A DNA stretch of 64,000 nt from assembly GCA_009695065.1 (NCBI GenBank), contig SIBR01000001.1, forward strand, positions 165,445 to 229,444, in the 5' to 3' direction. A model generated the notes under the pieces. That model saw only the letters and a program-made list of their open reading frames with translations, had not been told where the DNA came from and ran no database searches. Numbering within the stretch: position 1 is the first letter of the stretch; each line of letters opens with the position of its first letter. Both the position numbers and the translations under genes were made by a program. The stretch comes from Opitutus sp. (GTDB lineage: Bacteria; Verrucomicrobiota; Verrucomicrobiae; Opitutales; Opitutaceae). Positions 36,088 through 46,431 of the stretch are shown in pieces.

Positions 36088-37290
36088 ATGACCCTCGCGT
36101 ATCTCTTCCCGCGTCAAATCACATCTCGCCCGGGCGTATTCCTTTGCGCGCTCCTGATGACCGGCTTGGCCGGTTGTGCGGACAAGGCCCAGACCTCCGG
36201 AGGCGGCGGGCGGGCGGTACGTGGCGGAGGCGGTGCGGCACCGGTGATCGTGGCCCGAGCCGAACGGAAGATTGTCCCCCTGACCATCGAGGCGATCGGC
36301 GCCGCGGAACCCATGCGTTCCACGTCCGTCCGTTCTCTCGTCACCGGCATCTTGAACCGGATCGCGATTCAGGAGGGCCAGGACGTCAAGCAGGCCGATC
36401 TGCTTTTTGAAATCGATTCGCGCCCGTTTCGCAACGCGCTGCAATCCGCCGAGGCCGATCTCCAGAAAATCCGCGTGCAACTGGAAAACGCGCGAGCCCA
36501 GGTCGCGCGCTATCGAACTCTGAGCACCGATCAAATGGTCTCGAAGGAACAGTTTCAGAAAATCCAGGACGACGCTCGCGCGCTTGAGGCCCAGGCTTCG
36601 TCGGTCGAATCAGCCGTAGCCACCGCCCGGCTCAACCTCGAATACTGTTCGATTCGCGCTCCGCTCGCCGGGCGCACGGGCAATCTTGGGGTCCACGAGG
36701 GCGACCTGGTGCGGGCGAGCGACGCCACGGCGATTCTCGTCACCATCAATCAGCTCAATCCCATCTACGTGACGTTCGGCGTGCCACAGCAGCATCTGGC
36801 GGCGCTGGCCCGCTATCGCGCGGCCGGCACCCTCAAGATCAAGGTTGTCCCGCCCGGGGCCGACGAAAAGGCCGAGGAGGGCGAACTCACGTTCCTCGAC
36901 AACACCGTCGATTCGGCCACCGGCACGCTGAAGCTCAAAGGCGCTTTCCCCAACGAGAGCCACCGTTTGTGGCCGGGGCAATTCGCCACGGTCAGCCTCA
37001 CGCTCGACTCGCCAGAGGTAATAGTCGTGCCCAGCTCGGCGATCCAGAACTCCCAGACCGGCCGGCACGTGTTCGTCGTGAAATCGGATAATATCGCCGA
37101 GCTGCGCCCCGTCGTCGTCGAGCGCACCTATGAAGCCGACTCCGTGATTGCTTCCGGGCTTGCGCCCGGAGAAACGGTGGTCACCGACGGCCAGCTGCGC
37201 GTCATCCCGGGCAAGCCCGTGGAGATCAAGAACGCCGGCGCCCCCGTCAGCGGCGAAAGCGGAAAGGAAAAAAAGAAGAAGAAAACCTGA
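36088..37290 (+). CDS. RND efflux periplasmic adaptor lipoprotein (MdtA/MexA-like)
   Basis: A 400-residue membrane-fusion protein with a lipoprotein signal: hydrophobic segment then LMTGLAGC, lipidated Cys near residue 30. A Gly-rich stretch follows, then the lipoyl half TSVRSLVTGILNRIAIQEGQDVKQ, an alpha-hairpin (about 115-175), the second half YCSIRAPLAGRTGNLGVHEGDLV, and beta-barrel domains. The C-terminus is a Lys-rich tail. The inner-membrane pump gene follows 83 bases later. The ATG at 36088 gives the best signal peptide; a start further upstream is possible. Confidence 0.9.
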   Translation: MTLAYLFPRQITSRPGVFLCALLMTGLAGCADKAQTSGGGGRAVRGGGGAAPVIVARAERKIVPLTIEAIGAAEPMRSTSVRSLVTGILNRIAIQEGQDVKQADLLFEIDSRPFRNALQSAEADLQKIRVQLENARAQVARYRTLSTDQMVSKEQFQKIQDDARALEAQASSVESAVATARLNLEYCSIRAPLAGRTGNLGVHEGDLVRASDATAILVTINQLNPIYVTFGVPQQHLAALARYRAAGTLKIKVVPPGADEKAEEGELTFLDNTVDSATGTLKLKGAFPNESHRLWPGQFATVSLTLDSPEVIVVPSSAIQNSQTGRHVFVVKSDNIAELRPVVVERTYEADSVIASGLAPGETVVTDGQLRVIPGKPVEIKNAGAPVSGESGKEKKKKKT

Positions 37291-37373
37291 GCGCGGCGTC
37301 GCCATTGTTGCCGGCGATCCTCCGAGCCGGTGGTTCCCGCAGCCCCGTTGGCCTCCGTCACCCCATTTCCGCC

Positions 37374-40300
37374 ATGAACATCCCCGAACAATTCATCCGC
37401 CGGCCCGTGATGACGACCCTCGTCACCGCGGCCATCACGATCTTCGGCACGATGGCGTACCAACGTCTCCCGGTCAGCGATCTGCCCAACATCGATTTTC
37501 CGACGATCACGGTTTCCGCCAGTCTGCCGGGCGCGAGCCCGGAAACCATGGCGGCTTCCGTGGCCACTCCGCTGGAGCAGCAGTTCGCCACGATTGCCGG
37601 CATCGATTCGATGACGTCAACCAGTTCGCTGGGACTCACCCAGATTACCCTCCAGTTTAATCTCGACCGCAACATCGACGGAGCCGCCCAGGACGTGCAG
37701 TCCTCGATCTCGGCGGTTCAGCGCCGTCTGCCCCAGGACATGCCGAACCCGCCGTCCTTCCGAAAGGCGAATCCCGCCGACGACCCGGTCATGCTCCTCT
37801 CGTTGTCCTCGGCGACGCTGCCACTCTCCGAGGTGAACGAATGGGCCGAGACCATGCTTGCGCAACGTATCTCCACCGTCGCCGGCGTGGCCCAGGTGCA
37901 GGTGATGGGCTCGCAAAAATACGCCGTGCGCGTCCAGGTCGATCCCCGCGCGCTCGCCGCCCGTGGCATTGGCCTCGACGAGATCCGCACCGCCCTCAAT
38001 ACCAACAACGTCAATCTCCCCGCGGGAACCTTGGACGGTTCCGACAAGGCCGTAACCCTTCTTGCCACCGGCCAGCTCAAGAGCGCCGCGGGATTCAGCA
38101 AAGTCATCGTCAGCTACCGGAATGGAGCCGCCGTCCGGCTGGGTGACGTGGCCAAGGTGATCGACAGCGTCGAAAACGACAAGGTCGCCAGTTTCTTCAT
38201 GAACAAGAACGCCGGGGCCGACCAACAACTTGTCGGTGCTCAGGCCGGCGACGAAGTCCGGGCCATTATACTCTTCGTTCAGCGTCAACCCGGCACGAAC
38301 ACCATCAAGGTCGTCGACGGCATCAAGGCGTTGCTCCCGGCGTTTCGGACCCAGCTGCCCGCCACCATCAACCTCGACATCTACAGCGATCGCTCGATCG
38401 CGATTCGTGACTCGGTGCACGACGTCAAGTTCACCTTGGCCCTGGCCATTTGCCTCGTGGTGCTGGTCATCTTCCTCTTCCTCCGTTCGGTTTCCGCCAC
38501 CCTGATTCCCAGCGTCGCGATGCCCATCGCCGTCGTCGGCACGTTCGCGGCGATGTATTTTTTTAATTTCAGCATCGATAACCTCTCGCTGCTCGCGCTG
38601 ACTCTTTCGGTCGGGTTCGTGGTCGACGACGCGATCGTGATGCTGGAAAACATCGTCCGCCACATCGAACTGGGCGAGACGCCCATGGCGGCGGCCTTGA
38701 AGGGTTCGCGCGAGATCGGGTTTACCATTCTCTCGATGACCATTTCGCTCGTGGCCGTCTTCATTCCCGTGCTCTTTATGAGCGGGATCCTCGGCCGGCT
38801 CCTCCACGAGTTCGCGATCACCATCAGCGCCGCCGTCCTGATTTCCGGCTTAATCTCGCTCACGCTGACGCCGATGCTCTGCAGCCGTTTCCTGAAACCG
38901 ATCCAGCACGGCGCGCACCACGGCCGGTTCTACCGGGTCACGGAGGCGATTTTCCAGGGCAGCCTCGGTTTCTACGAACGCACGCTGCGACTTTCACTGC
39001 GATTTCGCCGCACTGTCCTGCTCGTCGCCGTCGCCACCATGGGGCTGACCATCTGGCTGCTCATCGTGCTGCCGAAGGGCTTCATCCCCACCGAGGACAC
39101 CGGCCGGATCATGATCAATACCGAGGCCGCTCAGGACGTCTCGTTCGAGGCGATGATGCGCTATCAACACGACCTCGCCGCGATCGTGATCAAGAATCCC
39201 TACATCGAAACCGTCACCAGCTACCTCGGCAGCTCCGGCCGCGGCGGCGGCGGCGCGAACAACACCGCCCGCATGTTCGCCAGTCTCATCCCCCGCGATC
39301 AGCGGCCGCCCGCGGCGCAGATCGCCCAGAAGTTGCGGGCGGATCTGGCCGGCGTTCCCGGCATCCGCGCGTTCCCGCAGGTGCCACCGAGCATTCGCAT
39401 CGGCGGGCGCGCCTCCTCCTCGCTTTTCCAATACACGCTTTACGGCACCGATCTGGCGGAACTCTACCGCATCGTCCCGGGTTTCCTCGAAAAAGTCCGC
39501 GAAATCCCGGGGATGATCGACATCTCGTCGGACCTGCAGATCACCAGCCCGCAGCTCATCGTCGATATCGACCGCGACAAGGCCTCCGCCCTCGGCGTGA
39601 ACGCCCAGCAGATCGAGGACACGCTCTACAGCGCTTTTGGCTCCCGCCAGGTATCGACCATCTACACGTCGACCAACCAGTATTTCGTCATTCTGGAATT
39701 GGAGGGAAAATATAAGCGCGATCCCGCAACGCTTTCGCTCATCCACATTCGGAACCGGGACGGCAAACTCATCCCGATCGAGTCGGTCAGCCGGGTCCGG
39801 CATACCGTCGCTCCGCTGACCGTCACCCACATGGGACAGGTGCCATCGGTGACGATCACCTTCAATCTCGCGCCGGGCATTTCGCTGAGCCAGGTGACGG
39901 CCCCGATCGAGGAACTGGCCCGGACCGAGTTGCCCGTGACCGTCAGCTCCACGTTTCAGGGCACCGCAGCGGCGTTCACGAACTCGCTCGATGGCCTCGG
40001 CCTCATGCTGATCATCGCCGTGCTCGTGATCTACCTCGTGCTGGGCGTACTCTACGAAAGCTTCATCCACCCCATTACGATTCTGTCCGGTTTGCCGGCG
40101 GCGAGCTTCGGCGCGCTGATCACGCTGCTCGTTTTTCGCGAGGAGCTGAACATGTACGGTTACGTGGGACTGATCATGCTGATCGGCATCGTGAAGAAAA
40201 ACGCGATCATGATGATCGACTTTGCCCTCGAAGCACAGCGCACGCACCGCAAACCCGCGGCCGACGCGATTTTTGAAGCCTGCCTCGTCCGGTTCCGGCC

Positions 40301-40553
40301 CATCATGATGACGACGTTTGCCGCCCTCGCCGGCACGCTCCCGATCGCGCTGGGTTGGGGCGCAGGCGCCGAGGCCCGGCGCACCCTCGGCCTGGCAGTC
40401 GTCGGCGGCTTGGTCGTTTCCCAGCTTCTCACGCTCTACATCACGCCCGTATTCTACCTTTATATGGAGCGGTTCACGAAATATCTGACCCCAAAGCCGG
40501 TGTCGGAAATCGAGGCCGAGTCTGCCGCCGCGGCCGGCGGAATGGCGAAATAG
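37374..40553 (+). CDS. RND multidrug efflux permease (HAE1 family, MdtB/MdtC-like)
   Basis: A 1,059-residue proton-driven pump. The N-terminus MNIPEQFIRRPVMTTLV and PVSDLPNIDFPTITVSA are the HAE1 signatures. GFVVDDAIVMLENIVRH in TM4 carries the two proton-relay aspartates, with Lys in the TM10 GIVKKNAIMMIDFALEAQ block. Two large periplasmic loops and 12 transmembrane segments fit the family. It works with the upstream adaptor and an outer-membrane channel not seen here. The wording PDIDFPTI-like places it nearer MdtB/C than AcrB; substrate unknown. Confidence 0.94.
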   Translation: MNIPEQFIRRPVMTTLVTAAITIFGTMAYQRLPVSDLPNIDFPTITVSASLPGASPETMAASVATPLEQQFATIAGIDSMTSTSSLGLTQITLQFNLDRNIDGAAQDVQSSISAVQRRLPQDMPNPPSFRKANPADDPVMLLSLSSATLPLSEVNEWAETMLAQRISTVAGVAQVQVMGSQKYAVRVQVDPRALAARGIGLDEIRTALNTNNVNLPAGTLDGSDKAVTLLATGQLKSAAGFSKVIVSYRNGAAVRLGDVAKVIDSVENDKVASFFMNKNAGADQQLVGAQAGDEVRAIILFVQRQPGTNTIKVVDGIKALLPAFRTQLPATINLDIYSDRSIAIRDSVHDVKFTLALAICLVVLVIFLFLRSVSATLIPSVAMPIAVVGTFAAMYFFNFSIDNLSLLALTLSVGFVVDDAIVMLENIVRHIELGETPMAAALKGSREIGFTILSMTISLVAVFIPVLFMSGILGRLLHEFAITISAAVLISGLISLTLTPMLCSRFLKPIQHGAHHGRFYRVTEAIFQGSLGFYERTLRLSLRFRRTVLLVAVATMGLTIWLLIVLPKGFIPTEDTGRIMINTEAAQDVSFEAMMRYQHDLAAIVIKNPYIETVTSYLGSSGRGGGGANNTARMFASLIPRDQRPPAAQIAQKLRADLAGVPGIRAFPQVPPSIRIGGRASSSLFQYTLYGTDLAELYRIVPGFLEKVREIPGMIDISSDLQITSPQLIVDIDRDKASALGVNAQQIEDTLYSAFGSRQVSTIYTSTNQYFVILELEGKYKRDPATLSLIHIRNRDGKLIPIESVSRVRHTVAPLTVTHMGQVPSVTITFNLAPGISLSQVTAPIEELARTELPVTVSSTFQGTAAAFTNSLDGLGLMLIIAVLVIYLVLGVLYESFIHPITILSGLPAASFGALITLLVFREELNMYGYVGLIMLIGIVKKNAIMMIDFALEAQRTHRKPAADAIFEACLVRFRPIMMTTFAALAGTLPIALGWGAGAEARRTLGLAVVGGLVVSQLLTLYITPVFYLYMERFTKYLTPKPVSEIEAESAAAAGGMAK

Positions 40554-40620
40554 ACCGGGTCGTCGGCCGCACGGAACGTTCTCCCCCTCGGGCCGTCGAG
40601 CGGACCACGCCGTTGTGCCT

Positions 40621-41577
40621 TCAGGTCCGCCGGCTTTCCGCCGCGAAGAATTGCAAGGCCGACTCGCGATCCCGCGCGATCTGGGCCCGGAGATTGTCGA
40701 TCCCCTCGAATTTCTTTTCCGGCCGCAAAAACTTCTCCCACTCCACGATGACCTCGTCACCCTCGCCGAACGGACATTCGCCGAGCACATGTACTTCGAG
40801 GCGCGGTTCCGTTGCCTGCTCGACCGTGGGCCGCAGTCCGTAATTGGCGACGGCGGACCGCGTCGCGGACGAAGCGACACCGGAAATCTGCGCCACGTAG
40901 ACTCCGAACCGGGGACGGAGCGGCGGCGACCAAGCCAGGTTCAGGGTGGGAAATCCGATGCTCCGGCCGAGCCGCTTGCCGGGCGTTACGATCCCATGCG
41001 CCGCGTAAGGCTGACCGAGCAGGGTGTTGGCCGCATCCAATTCGCCGGCCTCCAGCAATTCGCGAATTCGCGTGCTGCTCACCGGCAGTCCGCCGACCGT
41101 CACCCGCGGCGCGCGGAAAATCGTCAGGCCCAGCGCAGCCGCGGCGGCGGCGAGCGTCGTCACGTCGCCGCTCCGCCCGCGACCGAATCGGAAATTCTCC
41201 CCCACGTAGATTCCCCCCAGCGTCGGCAGCCATTGCTTGAGCGCGGGCAGAAAGGCCGCGGCCGCGAGTTGCGCAAACTCCGGGGTAAAGGGCTGCGTGA
41301 TGATGGCGTCAAGCCCGAGCCGGCCCAGCGCATGCGCTTTGGTCCACCCGTCTTGAATGAGCCGCGTCGGTGCCTCCGGCCGGAACAAGACGCTGGGATG
41401 CGGCCAGAAGGTCAGCACCGCGGCCACGCCGCCCCTGCTTCGGGCCGCCTGAACCGCCGGTTCGATCACGGTCCGATGTCCGAGATGCACGCCATCGAAC
41501 ATGCCGATCGCGAGGTGGAGCGGCCGTTCCGGCAGACGGGCGCCGGCCAATCCTTCGAACTGTTGGGGCAATTTCAT
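40621..41577 (-). CDS. ribF: Bifunctional riboflavin kinase/FAD synthetase
   Basis: A 318-residue two-domain enzyme that turns riboflavin into FMN and FAD. The N-terminal adenylyltransferase has GMFDGVHLGHRTVI (about 25-38) and GENFRFGRGRSGDV; the C-terminal kinase has GRSIGFPTLNL (the PTAN-like motif is PTLN here) and VANYGLRPT. The ATG at 41575-41577 is chosen because MKLPQQF directly precedes the conserved part. Last gene of the nusA-infB-rbfA-nrnA-truB-ribF run; truB ends 49 bases upstream of its start. Confidence 0.93.
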   Translation of the reverse strand: MKLPQQFEGLAGARLPERPLHLAIGMFDGVHLGHRTVIEPAVQAARSRGGVAAVLTFWPHPSVLFRPEAPTRLIQDGWTKAHALGRLGLDAIITQPFTPEFAQLAAAAFLPALKQWLPTLGGIYVGENFRFGRGRSGDVTTLAAAAAALGLTIFRAPRVTVGGLPVSSTRIRELLEAGELDAANTLLGQPYAAHGIVTPGKRLGRSIGFPTLNLAWSPPLRPRFGVYVAQISGVASSATRSAVANYGLRPTVEQATEPRLEVHVLGECPFGEGDEVIVEWEKFLRPEKKFEGIDNLRAQIARDRESALQFFAAESRRT

Positions 41578-41626
41578 TCCTCGAACGGTAGGTTGTGGCC
41601 GCCCACCCCGCCACGGGCAATTGCGC

Positions 41627-42352
41627 TCACCGCACAAAACTCGGCACCGCCTCGCGCACGTGCAGCAGGCGCTTCTCGATTTCGGGCAGCGGCATTGCCT
41701 GGATTTGGTCGAGTGTCAGGGCCTGCGAAACATGAAACTTGTCCGTCGCGGTCCGGCGCAAGCCCGCCAGATGCCCGCCGCAACCGAGCTTCTGGCCGAG
41801 GTCATGCGCCAGGGTTCGCACGTACGTTCCCTTCGTGCACCGGAGACGGAAATCGAAACGCGGCGGCGCAAAACCGGTCAGATCCCAGCTCATCACCCGG
41901 ATGAATCGCGGCTCGCGCTCCACGTCCTCGCCTTTCCGCGCGCTCTTGTACAACGGCACTCCGTTGATCTTGATCGCGGAGTACATCGGCGGTGTCTGGT
42001 ATTGATCGCCGAAAAATCCCTTCAATACCGCCGTCACGTCCGCCTCGGTCAACGCCGGCACCGGGCGCGTTTCCATGACCTCGCCCTCGGCGTCCTGCGT
42101 GTCCGTAACCTTGCCGAGTTCGACCGTGCCCTCGTATTCCTTGTCGAGGCTGATGAGGTATTGCGACACCCGGGTCGCCTTGCCCACAAGAACGATGAGC
42201 AAGCCTGTCGCCATCGGATCGAGCGTTCCGGCATGGCCGATGCGCCGCATCTTCAATTTGCCCCGCAGCCGCGCAATGACGTCGTGCGACGTATGGTCGG
42301 CCGGTTTGTCGACGAGGAGGATGCCCTCCATTTCCCTGGGCTGCACAAGCAT
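41627..42352 (-). CDS. truB: tRNA pseudouridine(55) synthase
   Basis: A 241-residue enzyme that makes pseudouridine 55 in the T loop of tRNAs. [14 protein letters not shown] contains the catalytic Asp45 (counting from the ATG at 42350-42352); [41 protein letters not shown] and [12 protein letters not shown] are further TruB blocks. A second ATG seven codons later is also plausible. The start lies 4 bases beyond the nrnA stop, so the genes are tightly coupled. Confidence 0.95.
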   Translation of the reverse strand: MLVQPREMEGILLVDKPADHTSHDVIARLRGKLKMRRIGHAGTLDPMATGLLIVLVGKATRVSQYLISLDKEYEGTVELGKVTDTQDAEGEVMETRPVPALTEADVTAVLKGFFGDQYQTPPMYSAIKINGVPLYKSARKGEDVEREPRFIRVMSWDLTGFAPPRFDFRLRCTKGTYVRTLAHDLGQKLGCGGHLAGLRRTATDKFHVSQALTLDQIQAMPLPEIEKRLLHVREAVPSFVR

Positions 42353-42356
42353 GGCG

Positions 42357-43373
42357 TTAGCGATTTGCTTTTTTCGCATCCACCCGGGCAATGCTCGCGG
42401 CCATGGCCGCGACCAGCCGGGCGTAGAAGTTTTCCGTCTGCGCTTTCAAATTGAGACCCGCCGCGCAGGCATGGCCGCCGCCGTTGAACTGGCCCGCGAT
42501 CAAGTCGACGCGATAGGCCGGATCCTTCGCGCGCAGGCTCGCCTTCACGCTGCCGTCCGAACGTCGCTCGATCAGCGCGCCGACCTCGACCCCCTCGATG
42601 CTGCGGGCGTAGTCGACCAGGCCTTCCGTGTCCTCCGGGTCCGAACCGGTGCTCTTGAAAATCCCGTCCGGCAGCACTCCAACGCAGGCCCGCCCGGCGC
42701 ATTCGATGCGCAGTGAGGCGAGAAAATGCTGCAACAGCCGCAATTTGCCCTCGGTCTCGCGTTCGTAGAGCTCGTAGCCGACGTTCGCCGGATGCGCCCC
42801 CCGGGCGACCAGCTCGCCTGCCAGCAAGAAGCAGCGGCGCGAAGTCGAGTTGAAGCGAAACTGGCCGGTGTCCGTCAGAATGCCGGTGTAGAGCGCCTGC
42901 GCCGACTGTGCATCCACCTCCAGGCCGTTGTCGAAGAACATGCCAGCCAGAATCTCGCAGGTGGCGGCCGAAGCACTGTCGACGAGGTTCGCCGTCGCGT
43001 ATCCGAGATTGGAAAGATGGTGGTCGATCACTGCAACCGGCGCGGGAAACCGCTGTTTCAGCCGTTCTCCCGCCCGGAAGTGGTCGGCGCAATCGACGAA
43101 AATCGCCACCCGGTCTTCATGCTTCCCCAGCACATCGTCCGTGCGCAGAAAATTCATTCCCGGCACGAGGAATTGCAGCCGGCGCGGCACCGGATCCGGG
43201 TTCACGCACACCACGTCGAAACCCTGCCGGGCGAGCACGCGGGCCAGCGCCACCTGCGACCCGATGCAGTCGCCGTCCGGCCGGGCATGACCGATCACCG
43301 CGATCTTCCGTCCGGCGAGATCCGTCAGCAAACGCACGAAAGCCTCCGACAGGGCGGGATAAAATTTTTCCAT
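42357..43373 (-). CDS. nrnA: DHH-family bifunctional oligoribonuclease/PAP phosphatase
   Basis: A 338-residue phosphoesterase. [12 protein letters not shown] (His29, Asp33, Asp35) and the DHH motif VIDHHLSN (Asp117-His-His119) supply the metal site, with IFVDCAD between. The C-terminal DHHA1 domain ends [13 protein letters not shown]. NrnA degrades nanoRNAs and 3'-phosphoadenosine 5'-phosphate. Its place between rbfA and truB is the common bacterial arrangement. The ATG at 43371-43373 (MEKFYP) is favoured over a longer frame that overlaps rbfA. Confidence 0.92.
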   Translation of the reverse strand: MEKFYPALSEAFVRLLTDLAGRKIAVIGHARPDGDCIGSQVALARVLARQGFDVVCVNPDPVPRRLQFLVPGMNFLRTDDVLGKHEDRVAIFVDCADHFRAGERLKQRFPAPVAVIDHHLSNLGYATANLVDSASAATCEILAGMFFDNGLEVDAQSAQALYTGILTDTGQFRFNSTSRRCFLLAGELVARGAHPANVGYELYERETEGKLRLLQHFLASLRIECAGRACVGVLPDGIFKSTGSDPEDTEGLVDYARSIEGVEVGALIERRSDGSVKASLRAKDPAYRVDLIAGQFNGGGHACAAGLNLKAQTENFYARLVAAMAASIARVDAKKANR

Positions 43374-43386
43374 GGGGATCGGTGAT

Positions 43387-43761
43387 CTACAAGCGCCCGG
43401 TCTGCTCGTCGTCTTCGGTCGGGGCCGGCCGCTCAATCTCGTCGAGCATCTTGAGGATGCGTGTGCCCCGCAGCGCCGACTGATCCAGCACGTATTCGAA
43501 TTTCGGCAGGTATTTCAGCACCACCCGGCGGGCCACCTCATCGCGGATTTCCCCCGCCTTGGATCGCAGCCAGCGCAGTTTCGCCGTCGCGAGTTCGTCG
43601 TCGCCCAGCACCGACACGAAGACCCGCGCGTCGCGCAGGTCGGGCGACACCCGCACTTCCGTGATCGTCACCACCACCGATTCGCTCTGGTAGCGCTTGC
43701 GCAGGATATCGCTGATCTCGCGCTGGACGAGTTCGTTGACGCGAATGGTGCGGTTGCTCAT
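43387..43761 (-). CDS. rbfA: 30S ribosome-binding factor A
   Basis: A 124-residue KH-fold protein needed for late 16S rRNA maturation and cold adaptation. RTIRVNELVQREISDILRKR starts it; SVVVTITEVRVSPDLRDARVFVSVLG is the core, and YLPKFEYVLDQSALRGTRILKML closes it. Length and order match the family. It sits 81 bases after infB and 13 before nrnA. Confidence 0.95.
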   Translation of the reverse strand: MSNRTIRVNELVQREISDILRKRYQSESVVVTITEVRVSPDLRDARVFVSVLGDDELATAKLRWLRSKAGEIRDEVARRVVLKYLPKFEYVLDQSALRGTRILKMLDEIERPAPTEDDEQTGRL

Positions 43762-43842
43762 CGGGAGTGGAGGCCGAAACGGGAGAGCGGAAGGTTTCCG
43801 GTCGAGAAAACGTTCCGAAGTCCAGTTTCTATAGGCCGTGGG

Positions 43843-46398
43843 TTAAAGCGCCGCCCTGACTTTCTGAACCTCGTAACACTCGATGACGTCGCCCAGTTGA
43901 TAACCGTTGAAGTCGTCGAGCTTGATGCCGCACTCGAGGCCGGCGCGAACCTCGTTGGCGTCGTCTTTGAAACGCTTGAGCGTGCCGACTTTGCCTTCGT
44001 GGATGATCTCGCGGCCCCGCCGCAACCGCGCGGAGGCGTTGCGGTTGATTTTGCCCTCGGTGACGAGACAGCCGGCCACGAAACCCTTGGCGAGCGGGAA
44101 TACCTGGCGGACCTCCGCGGCCCCGGTCTTGGTTTCCTTCAGATCGGGGTCGAGCAGATCGGCCATCATCTCGCGGACCTTGTCGCTCATTTCGTAGATG
44201 ATGTCGTAGGTCTCGACGCGCACGCCGTGGTGCTTGGCGAGCGGCGTGACGCCGTTTTCGAGTTTGGTATGGAAGCCGATGATCACCGCGCCCGAGGCAC
44301 CGGCCATGAGGACGTCGTTCTTGGTCACCAGACCGACCTCGACGGAAACCATCTCCGCCGAAACCTTCGTGCTCTTGATGCCCTCGAGGACACTGCACAC
44401 CGCCTCGGACGAGCCGAAGACGTCGGTCTTGATGATCAATTTGAGCACCTTCGCCTGGGTGGCCGCGATGTTCGCGAACAACTTTTCGACGGAAACTTCC
44501 TTCGGGACGGCGTCCGCGGTGGTCGTAACCTTTTTCAGGCGCAACTGCTCCTCGTCGGCGAGCTTCTCGGCCTCGCGGGCGTTCTTGACGACTTTGAAAA
44601 CGGCGCCGCTGTCGGGCGAACCGCTCCAGCCGATGACCCGGACCGGCGTGCCGGGCGTCGCTTCCTTCACGTTCTTGCCCTGATCGTCGAACATCGCCCG
44701 GACCTTCGCGTAGTGCGGGCCGCAGACCACGGCGTCGCCCACCCGGAGGGTGCCGCGATGCACGATCAGAGTCGCGAGCGGGCCGCGGCCGAAATCGATT
44801 TCAGATTCGATGACCACCCCGCTGGCCTCCGCCTTCGGATTGGCCTTCAGCTCAAGCACGTCGGCCTGCAGCAAGATCATTTCGAGGAGCTCGGTGATGC
44901 CCTGCCCCTTGATCGCCGAAACCGGCACGGTGATCGTCTCCCCGCCCCAGTCTTCCGGCGCGATGTTGCGCTGCTGCATCTGCGCCTTCACCTGTTCGAG
45001 ATTGGCGCCCTTCACGTCCATCTTGTTGACCGCTACGATGAGGGCAAAGCGGTCGGGCTGCTGTTCCTTGACGCCGAGCGCGATTTTCAACGCCTCGTCC
45101 GTCTGCGGCATGAAGCCGTCGTCGGCCGCGACCACCAGGATCGCCACATCCGTGACGCTCGCACCGCGGGCGCGCATTTTCGTGAAAGCGGCGTGGCCCG
45201 GCGTGTCGAGAAACGTGATCTTCCGGCCGTTGAATTCGATTTGATACGCCCCGATGTGCTGGGTGATGCCGCCGGCTTCGCCCGCGGCGACGTTCGCCTT
45301 GCGAATCGCGTCGAGCAACGACGTCTTGCCGTGATCCACGTGGCCGAGAATGCACACGACCGGGGGACGCGTGACGAGATGCTGGGCCTCGTCCTCCTCA
45401 ACCGGTTTCTTCTCCTTCTTTTCCTTCGCAGCCTGCTGGACCGCAGGATCGCCCCGATGCTTGATATCCAGCACGAAACCGTATTTCTCGGCGACCTTCT
45501 GCGCGGCCGATTCCTCGATCGTGGAGTTCATCGCCGCGAACCCGACGAGCTGGTTGAGTTCGGAAATCAGCTTGAATGGCTTGAGACCAAGGGCGACGGC
45601 GAAGTCGCGGACCACGATCGGCGGCTTGAAGTGAAGAGTCTTGATATCGCCCTCGATGGTGATCTGCGAGGCGGACGCGGCGGCGGACGCCGACACGATC
45701 GCACCCGGCAGTGGCGGGGGGCGCGGGGCCATCACCGGCGCGGGCAACGGCGGCGGCAGCGACTGAGCCTTCGCGACGGGCGCAACCGGAACGACCACCG
45801 CAGGCGATGCACTCGGACGCAAAATATCACGCGCAGGAGCGGGGGCGACCGGCGGCGGGGTTGGGGCCGCAACTGGACGGAGGACCACGGGCACCATCGG
45901 TGGCGGCGTGGGCTGTACCGGCGGCGGCGGGCGGGGGGCGGGGGGCGCAATCGGGGCGCGCACGATGGGCGGCGGAGACGAGACCGGCCGCGACGGAAGC
46001 AGCGCAGGAGCAACCGACCGCGGTGGAACAGGCGTAACCACCACCGGCGGGGACGTCGGGGGCTTGGACGCCGCCAGCTTGGCGGCCGTGGCCGCTTCCT
46101 TCTCCCGATCAATGTCGACCTTCGACTTCACGAAAACACCGGCCGGAATGTGCATCTTCGGCGGACCATCGGCCGCTTCCGGCGTGGGCGGGGCCGGCGT
46201 CACAGCCACCTCCGCGGCGGGGACCGGCGGCTGCTTCGCGGCAAACTCCTCGCGCAACGCGGATGCGTTGATATTATCGACCGTGCTCGAGACCGACTTC
46301 ACATCCGGGGCGATGATCTTCCGCTCTTTTAAGAGCGCGATCAGCTCCTTGTTCTCCAAGCCGAGTTCCTCGGCGAGTTTGTGGATGCGAATGCTCAT
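43843..46398 (-). CDS. infB: Translation initiation factor IF-2
   Basis: An 851-residue GTPase that brings initiator tRNA to the ribosome. An IF2N-like segment (residues 1-50, IRIHKLAEELGLENKELIALL) is followed by a long Pro/Ala/Val-rich linker (about 55-245). The GTPase domain has GHVDHGKT (352-359), DTPGHAAF and NKMD; domains II-IV follow to the C-terminus. It lies 33 bases after nusA. The linker is richer in Pro than in proteobacterial IF-2 but is of a kind common in high-GC bacteria. Confidence 0.96.
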   Translation of the reverse strand: MSIRIHKLAEELGLENKELIALLKERKIIAPDVKSVSSTVDNINASALREEFAAKQPPVPAAEVAVTPAPPTPEAADGPPKMHIPAGVFVKSKVDIDREKEAATAAKLAASKPPTSPPVVVTPVPPRSVAPALLPSRPVSSPPPIVRAPIAPPAPRPPPPVQPTPPPMVPVVLRPVAAPTPPPVAPAPARDILRPSASPAVVVPVAPVAKAQSLPPPLPAPVMAPRPPPLPGAIVSASAAASASQITIEGDIKTLHFKPPIVVRDFAVALGLKPFKLISELNQLVGFAAMNSTIEESAAQKVAEKYGFVLDIKHRGDPAVQQAAKEKKEKKPVEEDEAQHLVTRPPVVCILGHVDHGKTSLLDAIRKANVAAGEAGGITQHIGAYQIEFNGRKITFLDTPGHAAFTKMRARGASVTDVAILVVAADDGFMPQTDEALKIALGVKEQQPDRFALIVAVNKMDVKGANLEQVKAQMQQRNIAPEDWGGETITVPVSAIKGQGITELLEMILLQADVLELKANPKAEASGVVIESEIDFGRGPLATLIVHRGTLRVGDAVVCGPHYAKVRAMFDDQGKNVKEATPGTPVRVIGWSGSPDSGAVFKVVKNAREAEKLADEEQLRLKKVTTTADAVPKEVSVEKLFANIAATQAKVLKLIIKTDVFGSSEAVCSVLEGIKSTKVSAEMVSVEVGLVTKNDVLMAGASGAVIIGFHTKLENGVTPLAKHHGVRVETYDIIYEMSDKVREMMADLLDPDLKETKTGAAEVRQVFPLAKGFVAGCLVTEGKINRNASARLRRGREIIHEGKVGTLKRFKDDANEVRAGLECGIKLDDFNGYQLGDVIECYEVQKVRAAL

Positions 46399-46431
46399 GC
46401 AGCTTTGGTTCTGTAGTGAAAAATTAAGACT

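Noticed and set aside
43372..46332. A 986-codon plus-strand open frame across rbfA and infB
   Set aside because: Shadow of infB/rbfA; the Arg/Gly-rich end mirrors the Pro-rich linker of IF-2.
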